From NCBI RefSeq assembly GCF_035222485.1, contig NC_085923.1, positions 1,240,001 to 1,304,000 on the forward strand: DNA of 64,000 bases, in the 5' to 3' direction. A model generated the notes under the pieces. That model made no database searches, was not told the DNA's origin, and saw nothing but the letters and a program-made list of their open reading frames with translations. The translations under genes were made by a program, and so were the position numbers. Shown here in pieces: positions 11,001 through 22,100 of this stretch. How positions within the stretch are numbered: position 1 is the stretch's first letter; each line of letters begins with the position of its first letter. The DNA comes from Podospora pseudoanserina. Lineage: Eukaryota; Ascomycota; Sordariomycetes; Sordariales; Podosporaceae.

Positions 11001-14000
11001 AACTCTGCAAGCATCTGAACGCGCACAACAACTTGGTATGCCCTGTTGTAGGATTCGCTCACGAGGGCGCTCAGCTCTGTATCGAGACCTTCTCGAGCCT
11101 GGTCGATGCAGCCCAGGGCTTCTCGGAACTGATTGCGGTGGAGGGCTAAGATGGCGCCGAAGAAGGCGCGGTCTGGTGAGAATCGCTTCATAGACTGCAG
11201 GTAGTTATCCATAGAGTCCCATTTCCCGAGCCCCCAGGCAGCCGTGGTGGCAAGGCCTGCGATCATGCGTTGAACCTCTGGTGCCGAGTTTGACCATGTC
11301 TTGCCAGCCAGCGAGGCTAGCGAATCCCACTCGCCCAGCGCATGGTAGCAACGCATCTTGCCCATGACGATGTCGACCGGTGTGGGCTGGTCAGGCGGAA
11401 GCTCGCGTTCGCGTTGGCAGTAAAAGTTAAGCGCCTCATCCCAGCGCTCCAGCTTCTCGAACCAGCTTTCCCGCAGCGTGATCCCGTCCTTGTACGCCTT
11501 CACCTTAGTCAAGATACCAATGGCGGCATCAGACTGCTGCAACTGATTGTTGATCACAATCAGGGCTTCGACCGCGTGACTGTTGTGGTCCTGAAGAAAC
11601 TCGAGTTCCTTGTAATGCAGCGCTTTGGCATAGGCATGACATCTTGCCGCCTCACGTCCCAAGGTTCGAATGTCGATTGGTAGGGCCTTATCATCATGTT
11701 CCATGAACTCGGCAAGGTTCAGCAAAAGACCCAGAAGATCAGGAGGCACATTCTCGGATTTGATTGTGTTTTCGATGTTGGTGATCAGTTCCTCCTGCAC
11801 GAGCATTAGTAAACTTGCCGGGGGATCGCGGTAGCTCACTTCTTGGCCTACCTGAAATTGTTCGTACAGCTCGCTCCAGCATGAGACGAAGGCAGAGTTG
11901 AAGAGCTCCCTTGCCAGTGGCTGATAAGTGCTTGCCAAACTGGCGCAAGCTCGGAGTGAGTGATTCGGAGACTCGGAAAGTAACGTCGTGCTAAACTTGC
12001 GGAACCACTCGTGCCAGTCGTCTTTAGTAGACTTACCCTTGGTTTCCCAGGCTTGCCGTAAATGCATGGGGTTGAGATCCAATTTCTTGGGCGGGCTGTT
12101 TTCAGAGGCATGAAGCTCGACTGCATTGTCCTCGAAGCGCGGCGCGAGGTTAGGCGGTAATGTTTCCCCTTTCTTGAGCTTTTCGACGGCCTTGTCATAG
12201 TTGGAGTGTTGGAGGCCGTATGTTGAGATGGTTTTGTGGACGGTGTGTTCAAAGTGCAAATAATCACGCCCCAGTTGCAACATGAGGGCACATAGCGTGT
12301 CGAGGGCAGCCACTCTTAGACTTGGTTCGTGGCTGGCAAGGACCCGGGTGAGGGGGTGGATGATTTTGGACGCATAGTCGTTGAGATTCACCATGCTCGA
12401 GAGCTTGCCAATCGTTTCAATGGCAGACTTGCGCAGAAACATGGGTTGGGCCGAGTTGTCGAAGAGACGTACCAACACGGGGATGATGAGGTGCATATAC
12501 TCCTCGGCGCTTGAGCCGAACACTAGGAAAGCATGAAAGATCTTTTCGGTCGGTTGCCGCTTGGTGGTGGTGTCCTTTTCCAGCAAGCCGAGCATCATCG
12601 GGAGGAGACTGGCAAGGTAGACCTTGAACTCGCCCTCTAGGGAGCGTGCAATGGACTCGATCAACGACATGATGGTGGTCTGGAGCGAATATGTCGTGTC
12701 CCAATACTCCTGGAGAACCTCGATGATGTCCGGGAGGTAGACCCTGATATGCTGACGGACAATTCCAACAAGCCTACTAAGGTGGTTGAAATAGAAGTCG
12801 AGTCGCGTTTGGCTCGAGGCGCGGATCACGGCGATAAAGGCAGGCACCACACGGTCGAGGAACTGGACACACTTGAGCCCAAGCGTGATGAAGATGCTCA
12901 TGATGGCATCCACCACGTTTCCGTGCCACTGCACCAACGACTGGTCTTTGAGGATCTGGAGAAGGGCATTAATAACAACGGTTGGGTAGTAGTCCTCCTG
13001 TGAAGGGGTTAGTCCGCCCATCATGAGGGACACATCAGTTAGTTGGGTTGCTTCGGTTTGCTTCTGTGTGCGCGGCGCGCGATCTTCGACCTGCTGTTCT
13101 GGAGTTTTAGCCTTGTTTTTCGACGTTACTTTGCGCTTCTGCTTTTCAACCACTTCAGGAGGGGAGTACGGTCCGAGAAAGAGGGCGACGTTGTCGTTCT
13201 CGTCGTCCGAATCATCCGAGTCTTCCATGGTTGGAGTAGCAGAGGACAATGCGCTGAAATGGGCGTGGCGAAGGGGAACAAAAGAACAGTTGCGCTGTAC
13301 CTGATATTTGTAGGGATCGAGTGCTCCCAGGATGCCCATCACCTTGATGGTTTCCTGTCGTAAAAGCCCGCGCTGAGGCTCGCCCCGGATGATGGACTGC
13401 AGGATCTCAAGAAGTTGGGGATACTCGAGGTAGGGTTTGATGACATAGCCTGTGTTACTGGCCAGCTGACCGAGGGTATGCAGGGCTGCCTCCCGTTTAA
13501 CTGGTGCGCTTTGATCCTGCAATGCGTCAATGATGATGGGCATGAGATCCTTCTTGTAGTTTAGCATCTCTTCTCCACCAACGGTGCACAGTTCCCCGAG
13601 TGCTTGGAGGACAGTCGCAGCAACGGACGGGATCGGGTCGCGAGCTTTTGGCAGCAACACTTGGGTGATGGAGTTGACGTATGGTTTGACCAGCTCCTGA
13701 GCGTGCCGTGTGAGAAGACTGAGTAATCTTGAGCTTTCCTCCTTGCTCCGAGCCACATCTGTGTATTCAAGCTCTGTCAACATCTGAATGATGGTTTTTC
13801 GCAGCTGGGGGATAACATAGGCGGGATTGTGGCGAGCCAACCGGCCTATGATGGACACGGCCACCTCCCTGACGGCAAACTGTTCATCGTGGAGGGCGAA
13901 GAACAAGGTGCGTATATTCTCAGCCTTGGCGAGATGCTGGTCAAATCGCTCGTCAAGGGCTGCTAGCAACGTCTGCCGTATTTTGGGTTCGGGATCCGAA

Positions 14001-15779
14001 ACACCCACAGTCAGGAGTCTCTCGATGACATCGGCGACCACCTGGAGGGCATGATAGCTTGTCTGGTTGACGATTGGGTCACGCACATAGAGCTGGCAGC
14101 AGGTAAGGGCAGCAGCCTCACGTGTTTCTGGGTCATCATCTTCGACGTATTTGATAGCGACGTCGCGGACGAATTCGTTCAAGACATGGCCTTGAAAATC
14201 AAAGCTGCCGAGCGTGTTGAGGGCCAACTTGACTTCATCCTTTGTCCGCTGGTGAGCAAGGGGGTCCTTTGGGTCTTTGGGAATATGAGGTATGGAAGCG
14301 AGCGAGTTTGGATGGGGTGCACCCAGAGGTCTGAAGGGTTCGCCGCAGAGAACTTTGCTCAGCATGTCCAACAGGCGCTCTTGAATGGTGGCTTTGACTG
14401 GGGGGATGTAGAACGCCATATCGACAAGGGCCTGTGTCAGTTTTGGCGTGAGCTCGCAGGCGAAGATGGGATCAAGAAGTGCCTCCATATACTTGCTCAT
14501 TGTCTGACCCACGGCGACGGCCAATCGACTGATGCAGTCAAAAACAGGATCGACCGAGCTTCGTTTCCGGGACTGTACACTGAGACCCTCGCGAATATGG
14601 ATGAGAACGCCGTCTAAATAGGGTGTGATTGCGCTCTTGACCGAGTTGGCGATGTTGCCAATGGCAAGAAAGGCGTCGTTGCGGTCCTTGTCCTTCTTCA
14701 GCATGCCCCCAAGATACACCATAAACATGTGCAAATAGCTCGCCGAGAACTCTGTCGGTGCATAGTTGGCCAGGTCCGGGATCAAAAGCACAACCGTCTT
14801 GCGGATGGCGGGATCGCGCGCGTCTTTGTGGCGGAAGACAATCTCACAGGCCTCTTGGTAGTGAGCCTGCATGTACATGCCACCCTGTTCAAGCAGCTCC
14901 TTGAGCACAAGAAGCGAGGCATGGATAAACTCAACCGTGTTGATCTTGAGCCCCTTGATCGCCTCGTTGAGCATCTTATCCATCCAGTCCTTCTTCAGCT
15001 CCTGGTCTCGCTCACGAATGATTTTGAAACAGGCGCTAACGGTCTCACTGGCAGTCTCGCGAATCAAGAGACGGGAGTCACGAAGGCCAATCCAAATCTG
15101 TTCAAAGACGTAGCCCACATAGTTGTACATCAACGTAGGCGTGTTTCTGGCCAGCTCGCGAAGCACCAAGACTGCTGAGTACCGCCGTTCCTCGATTCGG
15201 TCAGACTGTAGCCACTCAAGCGCTGTTTGAACTTCGGAATCGACCAGTTCGGAAATCAAGGAACCGCCTGGCTTGCATAGTTTTCCAAGGACGACAGCGG
15301 CCGGCTGCATAGAGTTGATATCGCGGCCACGCAGGATACTGCCAATGTAGTTCTGGAAGCGGGTGTACTTCAAGGCTGGTTCTATGCCGTCAAAATCGAC
15401 CAACGCATCCAGGATGTAAATTCCACCAAGACGGTCATACGTATCGGGACCTTGTATCAATAGATTCGTACGCTGATTGACATTATCGAAGAAGCGCTGG
15501 AACTGTTCGGCACCCATCTCTAATATCTCATTAGTACCTAGAGTCACTCTTGTAACACAGACTTGGAAATAGCCTCACCCTGCTTGGCAGCATTGACCAG
15601 GTCTCTGATTTGGCGCGCGGCCCGTTTCCTTTGGTTTTCATCATAGTTTCTGCAATGCAAGCCAAACATTAGCAAGAAAGTAGCATGGAGCGCTCAGCAA
15701 ACGCAAACACGAACCGATTCCTGATCTCCTTGATGTGCTGGTCCAGCGAGGTAGCTGTCTGATCTTTGACGGCGGACAT
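8034..15779 (-). CDS. tor: TOR serine/threonine-protein kinase (PIKK)
   Basis: Catalytic subunit of the TOR complexes, the nutrient-responsive growth kinase. Four exons: 15779-15715, 15649-15579, 15519-8552 and 8495-8034. They join in frame to 2521 residues, a normal TOR length. The start [20 protein letters not shown] leads into the N-terminal HEAT array (about 1-1250). Then come the FAT domain, an FRB domain near 1955-2060 ([19 protein letters not shown], keeping the Ser expected for rapamycin-FKBP binding), the kinase domain with [12 protein letters not shown] and IHIDFGD near 2280-2305, and a C-terminal FATC ending [12 protein letters not shown], which lies in the last exon. The introns (65, 59 and 56 bp) have TACTAAT/TACTAAC branch sites in the second and third; the first uses an unusual GTTCGT donor. 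An acidic, lysine-rich segment near residues 785-860 interrupts the HEAT array. It is open throughout, so either a lineage insertion or a cryptic intron. Confidence 0.96.
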
Positions 15780-16533
15780 CTTGTCCAGCCCTGGCGGTTT
15801 CTGCCGTTCTCCTCCTGAGGGTAGTGGATGGCCTCGACAAGCAAGCGCTACGCCGATCGCCGACAACCCATAGTCGGTCGACGAAGAGAGCCGCAAGAAG
15901 GGCCAGGTTTTTGGGCTGCGAGTCCGCTTCCAAAAGAGAGAACTTGGGAATGGCCGAGGGACTGTGGTCGTGAGACACGTCGCGGGAGGTCAGACTCGGG
16001 GTCTTTTGGGTGGAAGGCTGAGTGAGAGTATGGATGCTGGCGGGACGGGGACGGCGTCCAAGTTATGTATAGGGTGCCACAGCGAGAGGTAGAGAAGGAA
16101 CTTCGTCGTTGGGGCCGGGCGCGCGTTGGGTTGAATAAATGCAGGCAGGGTTTTGAGACAAAGGTGGCTGGCTGGTTGAGAGGTGAGGTGAAATAATCCG
16201 CTGAGATGGCGTCGCAGGAGAGGCTGCATCACCTGCACCCTTCTAATGCTTGTCCAAACCAAGAAGCTTAGGTCGGACGGAGGACTGGGTGTCGTTGGTC
16301 GGCAGCGCAGTTGAGTTGCACTGGGACCCCACTCTTACAACGCTGTCACTAGGGCGAATGCATGCTAGTGCCCGTTTTGGCGTGCTGGGAAGACGGTACT
16401 GGTCTGCGGCAAACCTGCCATGCTGCACTCCTCAACACCAAGTATTCAGATCCTCAACTTCAACTTTCCACCACAGAAATCAAACCCACTAGCCTTGCGC
16501 TCTCAACGAACTTACTCTTAGACAGCTCTTACC
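15780..16533. promoter_or_regulatory. Divergent promoter region of tor and rtf2
   Basis: 754 bases between the start codons of two divergent housekeeping genes. Overlapping open frames occur on both strands but are not protein-like. No TATA box is evident, which is usual for such genes. Confidence 0.45.
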
Positions 16534-17373
16534 ATGGGAAACGATGGAGGCTCCATTCCCAAGAGGCGCGAATTGGTCAAAGACGCAGCCCGCGCGCCAA
16601 CAGTAAGCGAGCTCAAAGCAACCGCACACGAGAGTCTCAACCACGCTTGGACTCATGATCCCCTCACCTCGGAGCTTCTGGATCTCGAAAATGCTGTGTC
16701 TGACTGGCGTGGCCGCCTCTACAACTACGAGTCCATTCTCAAGGGCCTGATGCCGGGCGACAGCGATGACACCAAAACCACCGAGTCAGCGAACGGCGAG
16801 TCCCCGGAGGCTACGTTCGCATCTACCGGTATCAAATCTCTTCGAGATATTGTTAAGCTTAAGGTCAAATGGTACACATCCCCTGGAACAAAGGAAAAGG
16901 GAATATGGGCCTGTCCGGTGACGCTAAAGGAGTTGGGGGCATCCACCAAATCTGTGTACCTTGTTCCATGTGGCCATGTCTTTGCCGAAACAGCCATCAA
17001 GCAGATACACGAAGAAGTCTGTCCCGAGTGTAGCGAGCCGTTTCACTCCGAGGACATCATCCCTATCTTGCCAACTGAGAAGTCCGACATGGAAAGACTA
17101 GCGGCAAGAAACGAAGCCCTCCGTGCGAAGGGCTTGACGCACAGTTTAAAGAAGGATAAATCATCCAGCAAAAAGAAACGCAAGGCCGACGAGGCCAATG
17201 GCACTCGCTCCGCAACAGGAGAAGAGGACACTGCGAAGGCAACGCCCAAGTCAGCCACCTCGCACCGGGTGAGTGGCATCAACAATGCCATGACAGCGTC
17301 GCTTACTGCCAAGGTGCTTGCTGAGCAAGAGGAACGCAACAAGCGGAGGAAACTGGTTGCTGCAGGGAACTAA
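16534..17373 (+). CDS. rtf2: Rtf2-type replication termination factor / RING-like protein
   Basis: Intronless gene for 279 residues. It opens with MGNDGGSIPKRRELVKDAAR, the typical Rtf2 N-terminus, and carries a degenerate RING/U-box-like zinc fold at about 128-172 (ACPVTLKEL, VYLVPCGHVFAE, CPECSEPF). This is followed by a lysine-rich tail (SLKKDKSSSKKKRK) likely to act as a nuclear signal and a coiled C-terminus ending in NKRRKLVAAGN. In fission yeast Rtf2 acts at stalled replication forks and in splicing of selected introns; human RTF2 is regulated at stressed forks. The role here is inferred from the family. Convergent with the glucosidase II beta gene, 113 bases away. Confidence 0.9.
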   Translation: MGNDGGSIPKRRELVKDAARAPTVSELKATAHESLNHAWTHDPLTSELLDLENAVSDWRGRLYNYESILKGLMPGDSDDTKTTESANGESPEATFASTGIKSLRDIVKLKVKWYTSPGTKEKGIWACPVTLKELGASTKSVYLVPCGHVFAETAIKQIHEEVCPECSEPFHSEDIIPILPTEKSDMERLAARNEALRAKGLTHSLKKDKSSSKKKRKADEANGTRSATGEEDTAKATPKSATSHRVSGINNAMTASLTAKVLAEQEERNKRRKLVAAGN

Positions 17374-17486
17374 CAAACAATGTATCTTTCAATTGTGCTT
17401 TGCAAGTGTCGCTATACGTAATATACCCAAATAAATACAATTTCACTATACACGCGCCTGACCACACCCTCCCCCATCGTGTCTCT

Positions 17487-19312
17487 CTATAGCTCGTTTT
17501 TAATCGGCACGCCGGGCTCCTGAACATCTTCACAGGCAGCTGGGGAGCCGACCTCCATCCTGTACACGCACTTCTCAGCCTCTACCGTGCGCCAGACCTC
17601 GTCTGTCTCAGCACAGCCAAGGTAAACGTCGGTTCTCCTGTTGGGCCCGTTCCAGCACCCCTGCCCATTCTCATACCGCAAAACCAACCTCTGGCCCTTG
17701 CCCAGTCCCTTGCCGTCAAGTCTCTCTTCCTCATCCACAAACTCCTTGTCAATGCGCACAAAGTTGCCCATGTTGGTATTCCCATGGCCCTTCTTACTCT
17801 TTTGAGTGGTCTTGTCGAACCAGCAGAGCTCATAGTCATATTCGCCAGCCTCACCGCTGATGCACTTGCCCTTCAGGACACGGAAAACATCATCAGGGCC
17901 ATAGTCCTTTTCGAGCTCCCGCTGCTCCTCTTCCAGCTGGCCCAGCTTTACCGAATGTGCATTCGTGGCAGAATCGCGGGCCTCCCTTGCGGCTGTGACC
18001 AAACGAGACTCTCCGCCACTGGTAGGGTTGTCAGCAAGGATGCCATTCTCGATCGCCCAAACCCGGAGGAGGTTGAGCTTCTGGTGAACATAGTCGCGGA
18101 CTGGCACTGGAAGATAGGCCTCCCAGTTGTACACTACCGGTTGTTAGCTGAGCCTCCGTGTCTGAAAATTGTATGCAGGTTTGAACAACTTACCGACGTC
18201 AACATCGCTCGCCTCGCCAGTCTCAAACTCGGCCCAATTGATTCCAGATGTTTCACTATCCTCTTTTAGCACCTCCATAATATCGGAGTCGGCGAGGTCT
18301 CCCTTGGGCTCGCTGGGCTGTCCTGCAGCGTAATCCTCCCAGGCCTTGACCGCAGCCTTGACGCCCTCATCGTTGAAGTTAGGATTGTACTCCTCCTTGA
18401 GCTTGGTGAGGATGTCCTCCAGTTGGTCGACCTTGTCTTGAAGATCATCCCGCTGGTCCATGACCTTGTCCAACGTATTTCGCAACTCATTGACGCGGCT
18501 TTTGGCCAGACCAACGAGAACACCCAGCTTGCCGCCCTGGCCTTCACTCTTGACGACCTTTCCTCTTTCTGAGCGTTCCACCTCATCAAACTTGGCCTGC
18601 ATTTCTGCCTTCTTGGCGTCAAGGTCTCGCACCTCTGTCTTGAGGTTCGCAATTTTAACCTCCACCCGTCGGCGCAGCTCACGGGACTCCTTGACCAACG
18701 TGCGCCTCTTCTTCACCGACCGCTCCTTGTTCTGTCTCCGTTGTTCTTCCAGACGTCGATATTCTTTCCCAATAGCATCGCAACGGTTTTCACACTGGAC
18801 ACCACCGGCATGAGTGTTCTCGTCGCTGCCATCGCAACACAGCTCGTAGTCGCAGACGCCATCGTTGACGTACATGAAGGGGAGGTAGCTTCCAACATGG
18901 CCGGCGTTGACGCACCAGAAGCCGGGGAGGGCGGCGGTTGTGTTGGTGGTGCCGGTTACGGAGCCTGGAAGTGGCTGTTCTGGAGATAGGGGGTCAATAT
19001 TGGCGCAGGCGGCGGTCCCAGGTTCGTCCGAGCCATCGGGGCAGTCGCACGAGTTGTCATTGACCTGTGACGCCTTGAGGGTGATGGAGGGATTGCCGAT
19101 GCATGTAAAGGTTGTTTTACTTTCGAAGAACTTGACAACTACGGCGGCACAAGACAGGTTGCTGTTAGCAGCAGCATCCCGACTGTAGCTAATGGAAGTG
19201 TCGACGAAGGGGACTTACACTCGGGTCCAACGCCCCGCGGCAAGCTCTCTGATGCAGCGAGACTGCCGTGAGCAATGGCGCCCAAAAGCGCCAATGCGCC
19301 TGTCCTGCGCAT
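17487..19312 (-). CDS. gtb1: Glucosidase II beta subunit (PRKCSH/Gtb1 family)
   Basis: Regulatory, non-catalytic subunit of ER glucosidase II, which trims inner glucoses from N-glycans. Exons 19312-19219, 19138-18194 and 18133-17487 give 561 residues. A signal peptide (MRRTGALALLGAIAHGSLAA) precedes the GII-beta N-terminal region with two LDL-A-like calcium motifs (CDCPDGSDEPGTAAC and CDYELCCDGSDE). A long charged coiled coil spans about 140-330, and a C-terminal MRH (mannose-6-phosphate receptor-like) domain starts near CISGEAGEYDYELCWFD and ends at CVYRMEVGSPAAC. The last residues are KNEL, a variant of the KDEL/HDEL retention signal, which supports an ER-lumen location. The introns are 80 and 60 bp. 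Divergent from the GCIP-like gene. Confidence 0.93.
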
Positions 19313-19778
19313 TGTTCGGGGCCTGAATTGGGTAACGGGTGACGGGGACTTGTTGCTACCTTTTTGCCCCAGGGATGTTGAAATCTCAAAGCCTCACTAG
19401 GTTATCAAGACTGGACGGAGCTGTGTCATCAAACTTGCAGTTCCAGCCTCGGACACAGGACAGCTTGCCAACTTCCCGCCCAGCCCCAGTTCAAGTTGCA
19501 CTCGAGACACCTGGCAGCTGTCAGGGGAGGGGTGGCTGGTCACGTGAAAGGAGAACCTTGGGGGACAAGTTGCCTGCCGGAACTGTGCTTATCTCCTAAA
19601 GGCCCAAAACTTGGGGTAACCCCACAGAGATGGGCAAAAAACTCCAGCTCAAAGCTGCTGCCCCGCCATCTTCATCACGGACAACCCGCCGCTGACATTC
19701 TAGCTTCAACCGAAGTCGCAAGCAGCAGTCCCGTCTGTACATAGCTGTATTCTCTGTAGCGGCATCACATTTAGCATC
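19313..19778. promoter_or_regulatory. Divergent promoter region, gtb1 and GCIP-like gene
   Basis: 466 bases between start codons of divergent genes. No TATA box or recognised unfolded-protein-response element could be assigned with confidence. Confidence 0.4.
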
Positions 19779-20945
19779 ATGCCGTCTTCCGGCGACGCTC
19801 TCGAAACACTCACCACCGTTGTGTCGGATGCGCTCACCCTCATCGGCCAACTTGAAGTAGTTGTTTCGGGTCTCAGCTCCCAGGAAATCAGTACCACAGC
19901 CTCCCCCGGAGTTCAGCAGTCGCCAGGAGGTGGTTCCCTCGATGCACTTTCATTGGCACACGATTCGGCTACCCTCATCAGAGCACACGCCACAAAGATC
20001 TCTCTTCTTATTATCAATGACCCCTTCACGCCAACAGCCATCACCAAAGTTGTACGAGAGCTTATAGCTGGTCCCCTTCCTGGTTTGGCAGCTTCTGCCC
20101 AAGAATGCACAGCCAGACGGTATACACGGGCAATTCAGAAGGATCTGGCTTGGAAGGTGGCCCGCGTGCTCAAGGAGCTCCGTGACCTGCTATCCCAGAT
20201 TCCCAAGGACGGGAAAATCCTGAAAGATGGCAAAAAGAATGCAGCGGCTGGTGCAGCCGGCGGCAAGGGCAGCATTGCCGCTACTGGTCTGTTATGGGCT
20301 GCGTGCGACGACCTGATGGCATTTTGCAAGCGGGGATTCGGCGGCAACTTGGTCTACAAGGTCGACCAGTTACGTGAGACGCTAAAGGATGTTATGGAGG
20401 AGTTGAAAGAGTGGGGCGAGGAAACAGGAGACGACGGGGATGATGATGATGACGACGAGGGCGACGATGGTGTTGCAGGGATCACCAACAACCTTGGGTC
20501 TGCTTCCCTCTCTGCGAATGCAAGCACCCAGGCCATGTTGGACGACCTGATGAACTCTCAAAGTTACATCCCACGAGACGACCCACACAAAATCAGAGAT
20601 CGTTTGGAATCATGTCTCAGGCGACTACGCCTGACCTCTTTACTTTACCAAGCTGCCGCTAAGCGCAGGCTCAAGCCATTGCCGCACACCCCTCCAACAT
20701 CAGACTCCAATGTCCCTGCTCGCCTTGATGAAGTCTTGGCGCTTTTGAAGGGAATCCCAGAAAGATTTGGGAACCTTGCGATGGCTTTCTATGACCTTGA
20801 TCCTGACGAGATTGACCGTCTAATGGACCAATGCTTCTTTGATGCATTTGCTGCCTCGGAGCTGCTCGTCAAACCATGGGATGGCCAAAAGGATGAATTC
20901 ACCGACTGGGCCCTTATATTTCAGGTAGAGATAGAAAAAAGCTAG
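19779..20945 (+). CDS. GCIP/CCNDBP1-like (cyclin-D1-binding protein 1 domain) protein
   Basis: Single open frame of 388 residues. The N-terminal two-thirds is helical and fits the fungal GCIP-N family (Grap2 and cyclin-D interacting), including the segment running through LAASAQECTARRYTRA and the central LLWAACDDLMAFCKRG. A strongly acidic run (DDGDDDDDDEGDDG, near 220-233) divides it from a C-terminal helical bundle (PARLDEVLALLKGIPERF and DQCFFDAFAASELLVKPW). The extreme C-terminus reads through a possible splice donor (FQ then GTAGAG), so the last six residues are less certain. Human CCNDBP1 is a helix-loop-helix regulator; the fungal role is unknown to me. No signal peptide or membrane span. 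Confidence 0.72.
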   Translation: MPSSGDALETLTTVVSDALTLIGQLEVVVSGLSSQEISTTASPGVQQSPGGGSLDALSLAHDSATLIRAHATKISLLIINDPFTPTAITKVVRELIAGPLPGLAASAQECTARRYTRAIQKDLAWKVARVLKELRDLLSQIPKDGKILKDGKKNAAAGAAGGKGSIAATGLLWAACDDLMAFCKRGFGGNLVYKVDQLRETLKDVMEELKEWGEETGDDGDDDDDDEGDDGVAGITNNLGSASLSANASTQAMLDDLMNSQSYIPRDDPHKIRDRLESCLRRLRLTSLLYQAAAKRRLKPLPHTPPTSDSNVPARLDEVLALLKGIPERFGNLAMAFYDLDPDEIDRLMDQCFFDAFAASELLVKPWDGQKDEFTDWALIFQVEIEKS

Positions 20946-21885
20946 ATATATTTGGCTGATGAACCACAACAAGTTGCCATCCTGTGTCTCGCCTTTTTAA
21001 TTTGCATGGTATCTGGCCGTTGCCAGTCCTAAAGATTATTGTATTAAGGTAACAGAACACCAATTGTCAATCGATATATTAATTTTAGAACCTATCACAT
21101 TCCGCTATACCATTCAACTGCGTGAGTTGTATTTTGAATCAGTAGTAGACCTTCCATCACGAAGTCGAGGAGCTTTGGTACAGGCATTGTCTTTGGGTTC
21201 TCATCTTGGACATCTTATCTTCTACATAATTCAAGTTTCTGAGACAAGGGAAAATAAAAAAAATATATGCTAGAGGTGTTGTTCTAAATTAGAGACCTTA
21301 ATTATCGTGCTTATCCCCCAGGATTATGTTGATCGATGTTTGTTGTGTAAACAATCAGCCCCTAGGTCAGGGGCTGGTCTTGGCAGGGATAAAAAGACCC
21401 AAGGACTGCTTATACAAATGAAAGACATCCGCCACCAATTGCATGCTGGCCATTATCATTCCCACCATGACAATTTTGTTGCAGCCTCCGCATGACTGTT
21501 TGCACTTGTGGGTGAGCTGGCCTCCATGCCCTGGTGAAATTACGCTCCTTATATCACGAGCATGAAGATCACTAGATACCTGCCACATGTTGCAACAGTA
21601 AACCTTTGCAGAAGTTTGAGTGGGTCTGAAGTGAAATCACCCTCGATTTATTCCGAGAGTGTGTTATGAAAACACGAAGGTTGTCAAATCTGGAAGTTGT
21701 ACTGCGATAAGTAGAACAGGCTGAAGTGTACCATGCAGTTCTTGTAAGGTATGCAGCAAGGCTCTGGGGGAAAGGATAGTTTATCTTGGACGTCTATCAA
21801 ACTTGCTCCCCTGGTTTTGCTCGAAATAACTGGCTTAGTCGCTCAGCTGGATTGAGGGTCCATGTGTTATTCACCTGAAGAAGCC
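20946..21885. other. Intergenic region, no gene recognised
   Basis: About 940 bases after the GCIP-like gene. Slightly AT-rich, with only short open frames and nothing that resembles a known protein or RNA. Confidence 0.5.
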
Positions 21886-22009
21886 CCTCGCCTGATAGCC
21901 ACATTGGAAGCTGCTAGACTCTGTGGTCGCGCATCATGTGTATGTCAATTCAAGACACCCCTTGCCTGATAGACGCATTTGAAGCTTTTGGACTCTGTAG
22001 TCGCGTACC
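21886..22009 (+). repeat. Direct duplication of a ~50-bp segment
   Basis: Two diverged copies, starting near 21886 and 21960 (74 bases apart), share CGCCTGATAGCCACATT / TGCCTGATAGACGCATT, then GAAGCTnnTnGACTCTGT and GTCGCG. They precede the 30-bp repeat array directly, so the two may have a common origin. Confidence 0.6.
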
Positions 22010-22010
22010 G

Positions 22011-22100
22011 ACAAGCTTTATACACCATAGCCGCGTATTAACAAGCCCTATACACCGTAGCCACGTATCACCAAGCCCTATCCACTCTCCCCACGTCTCA
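22011..22100 (+). repeat. Three-copy 30-bp tandem repeat
   Basis: Units at 22011-22040, 22041-22070 and 22071-22100 begin ACAAGCTTTATACACC, ACAAGCCCTATACACC and CCAAGCCCTATCCACT, with a second half like GTAGCCACGTATCA. The 30-bp period keeps a frame open (TSPIHRSHVS-like repeats), but the surrounding peptide is not convincing as a protein. Confidence 0.75.
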
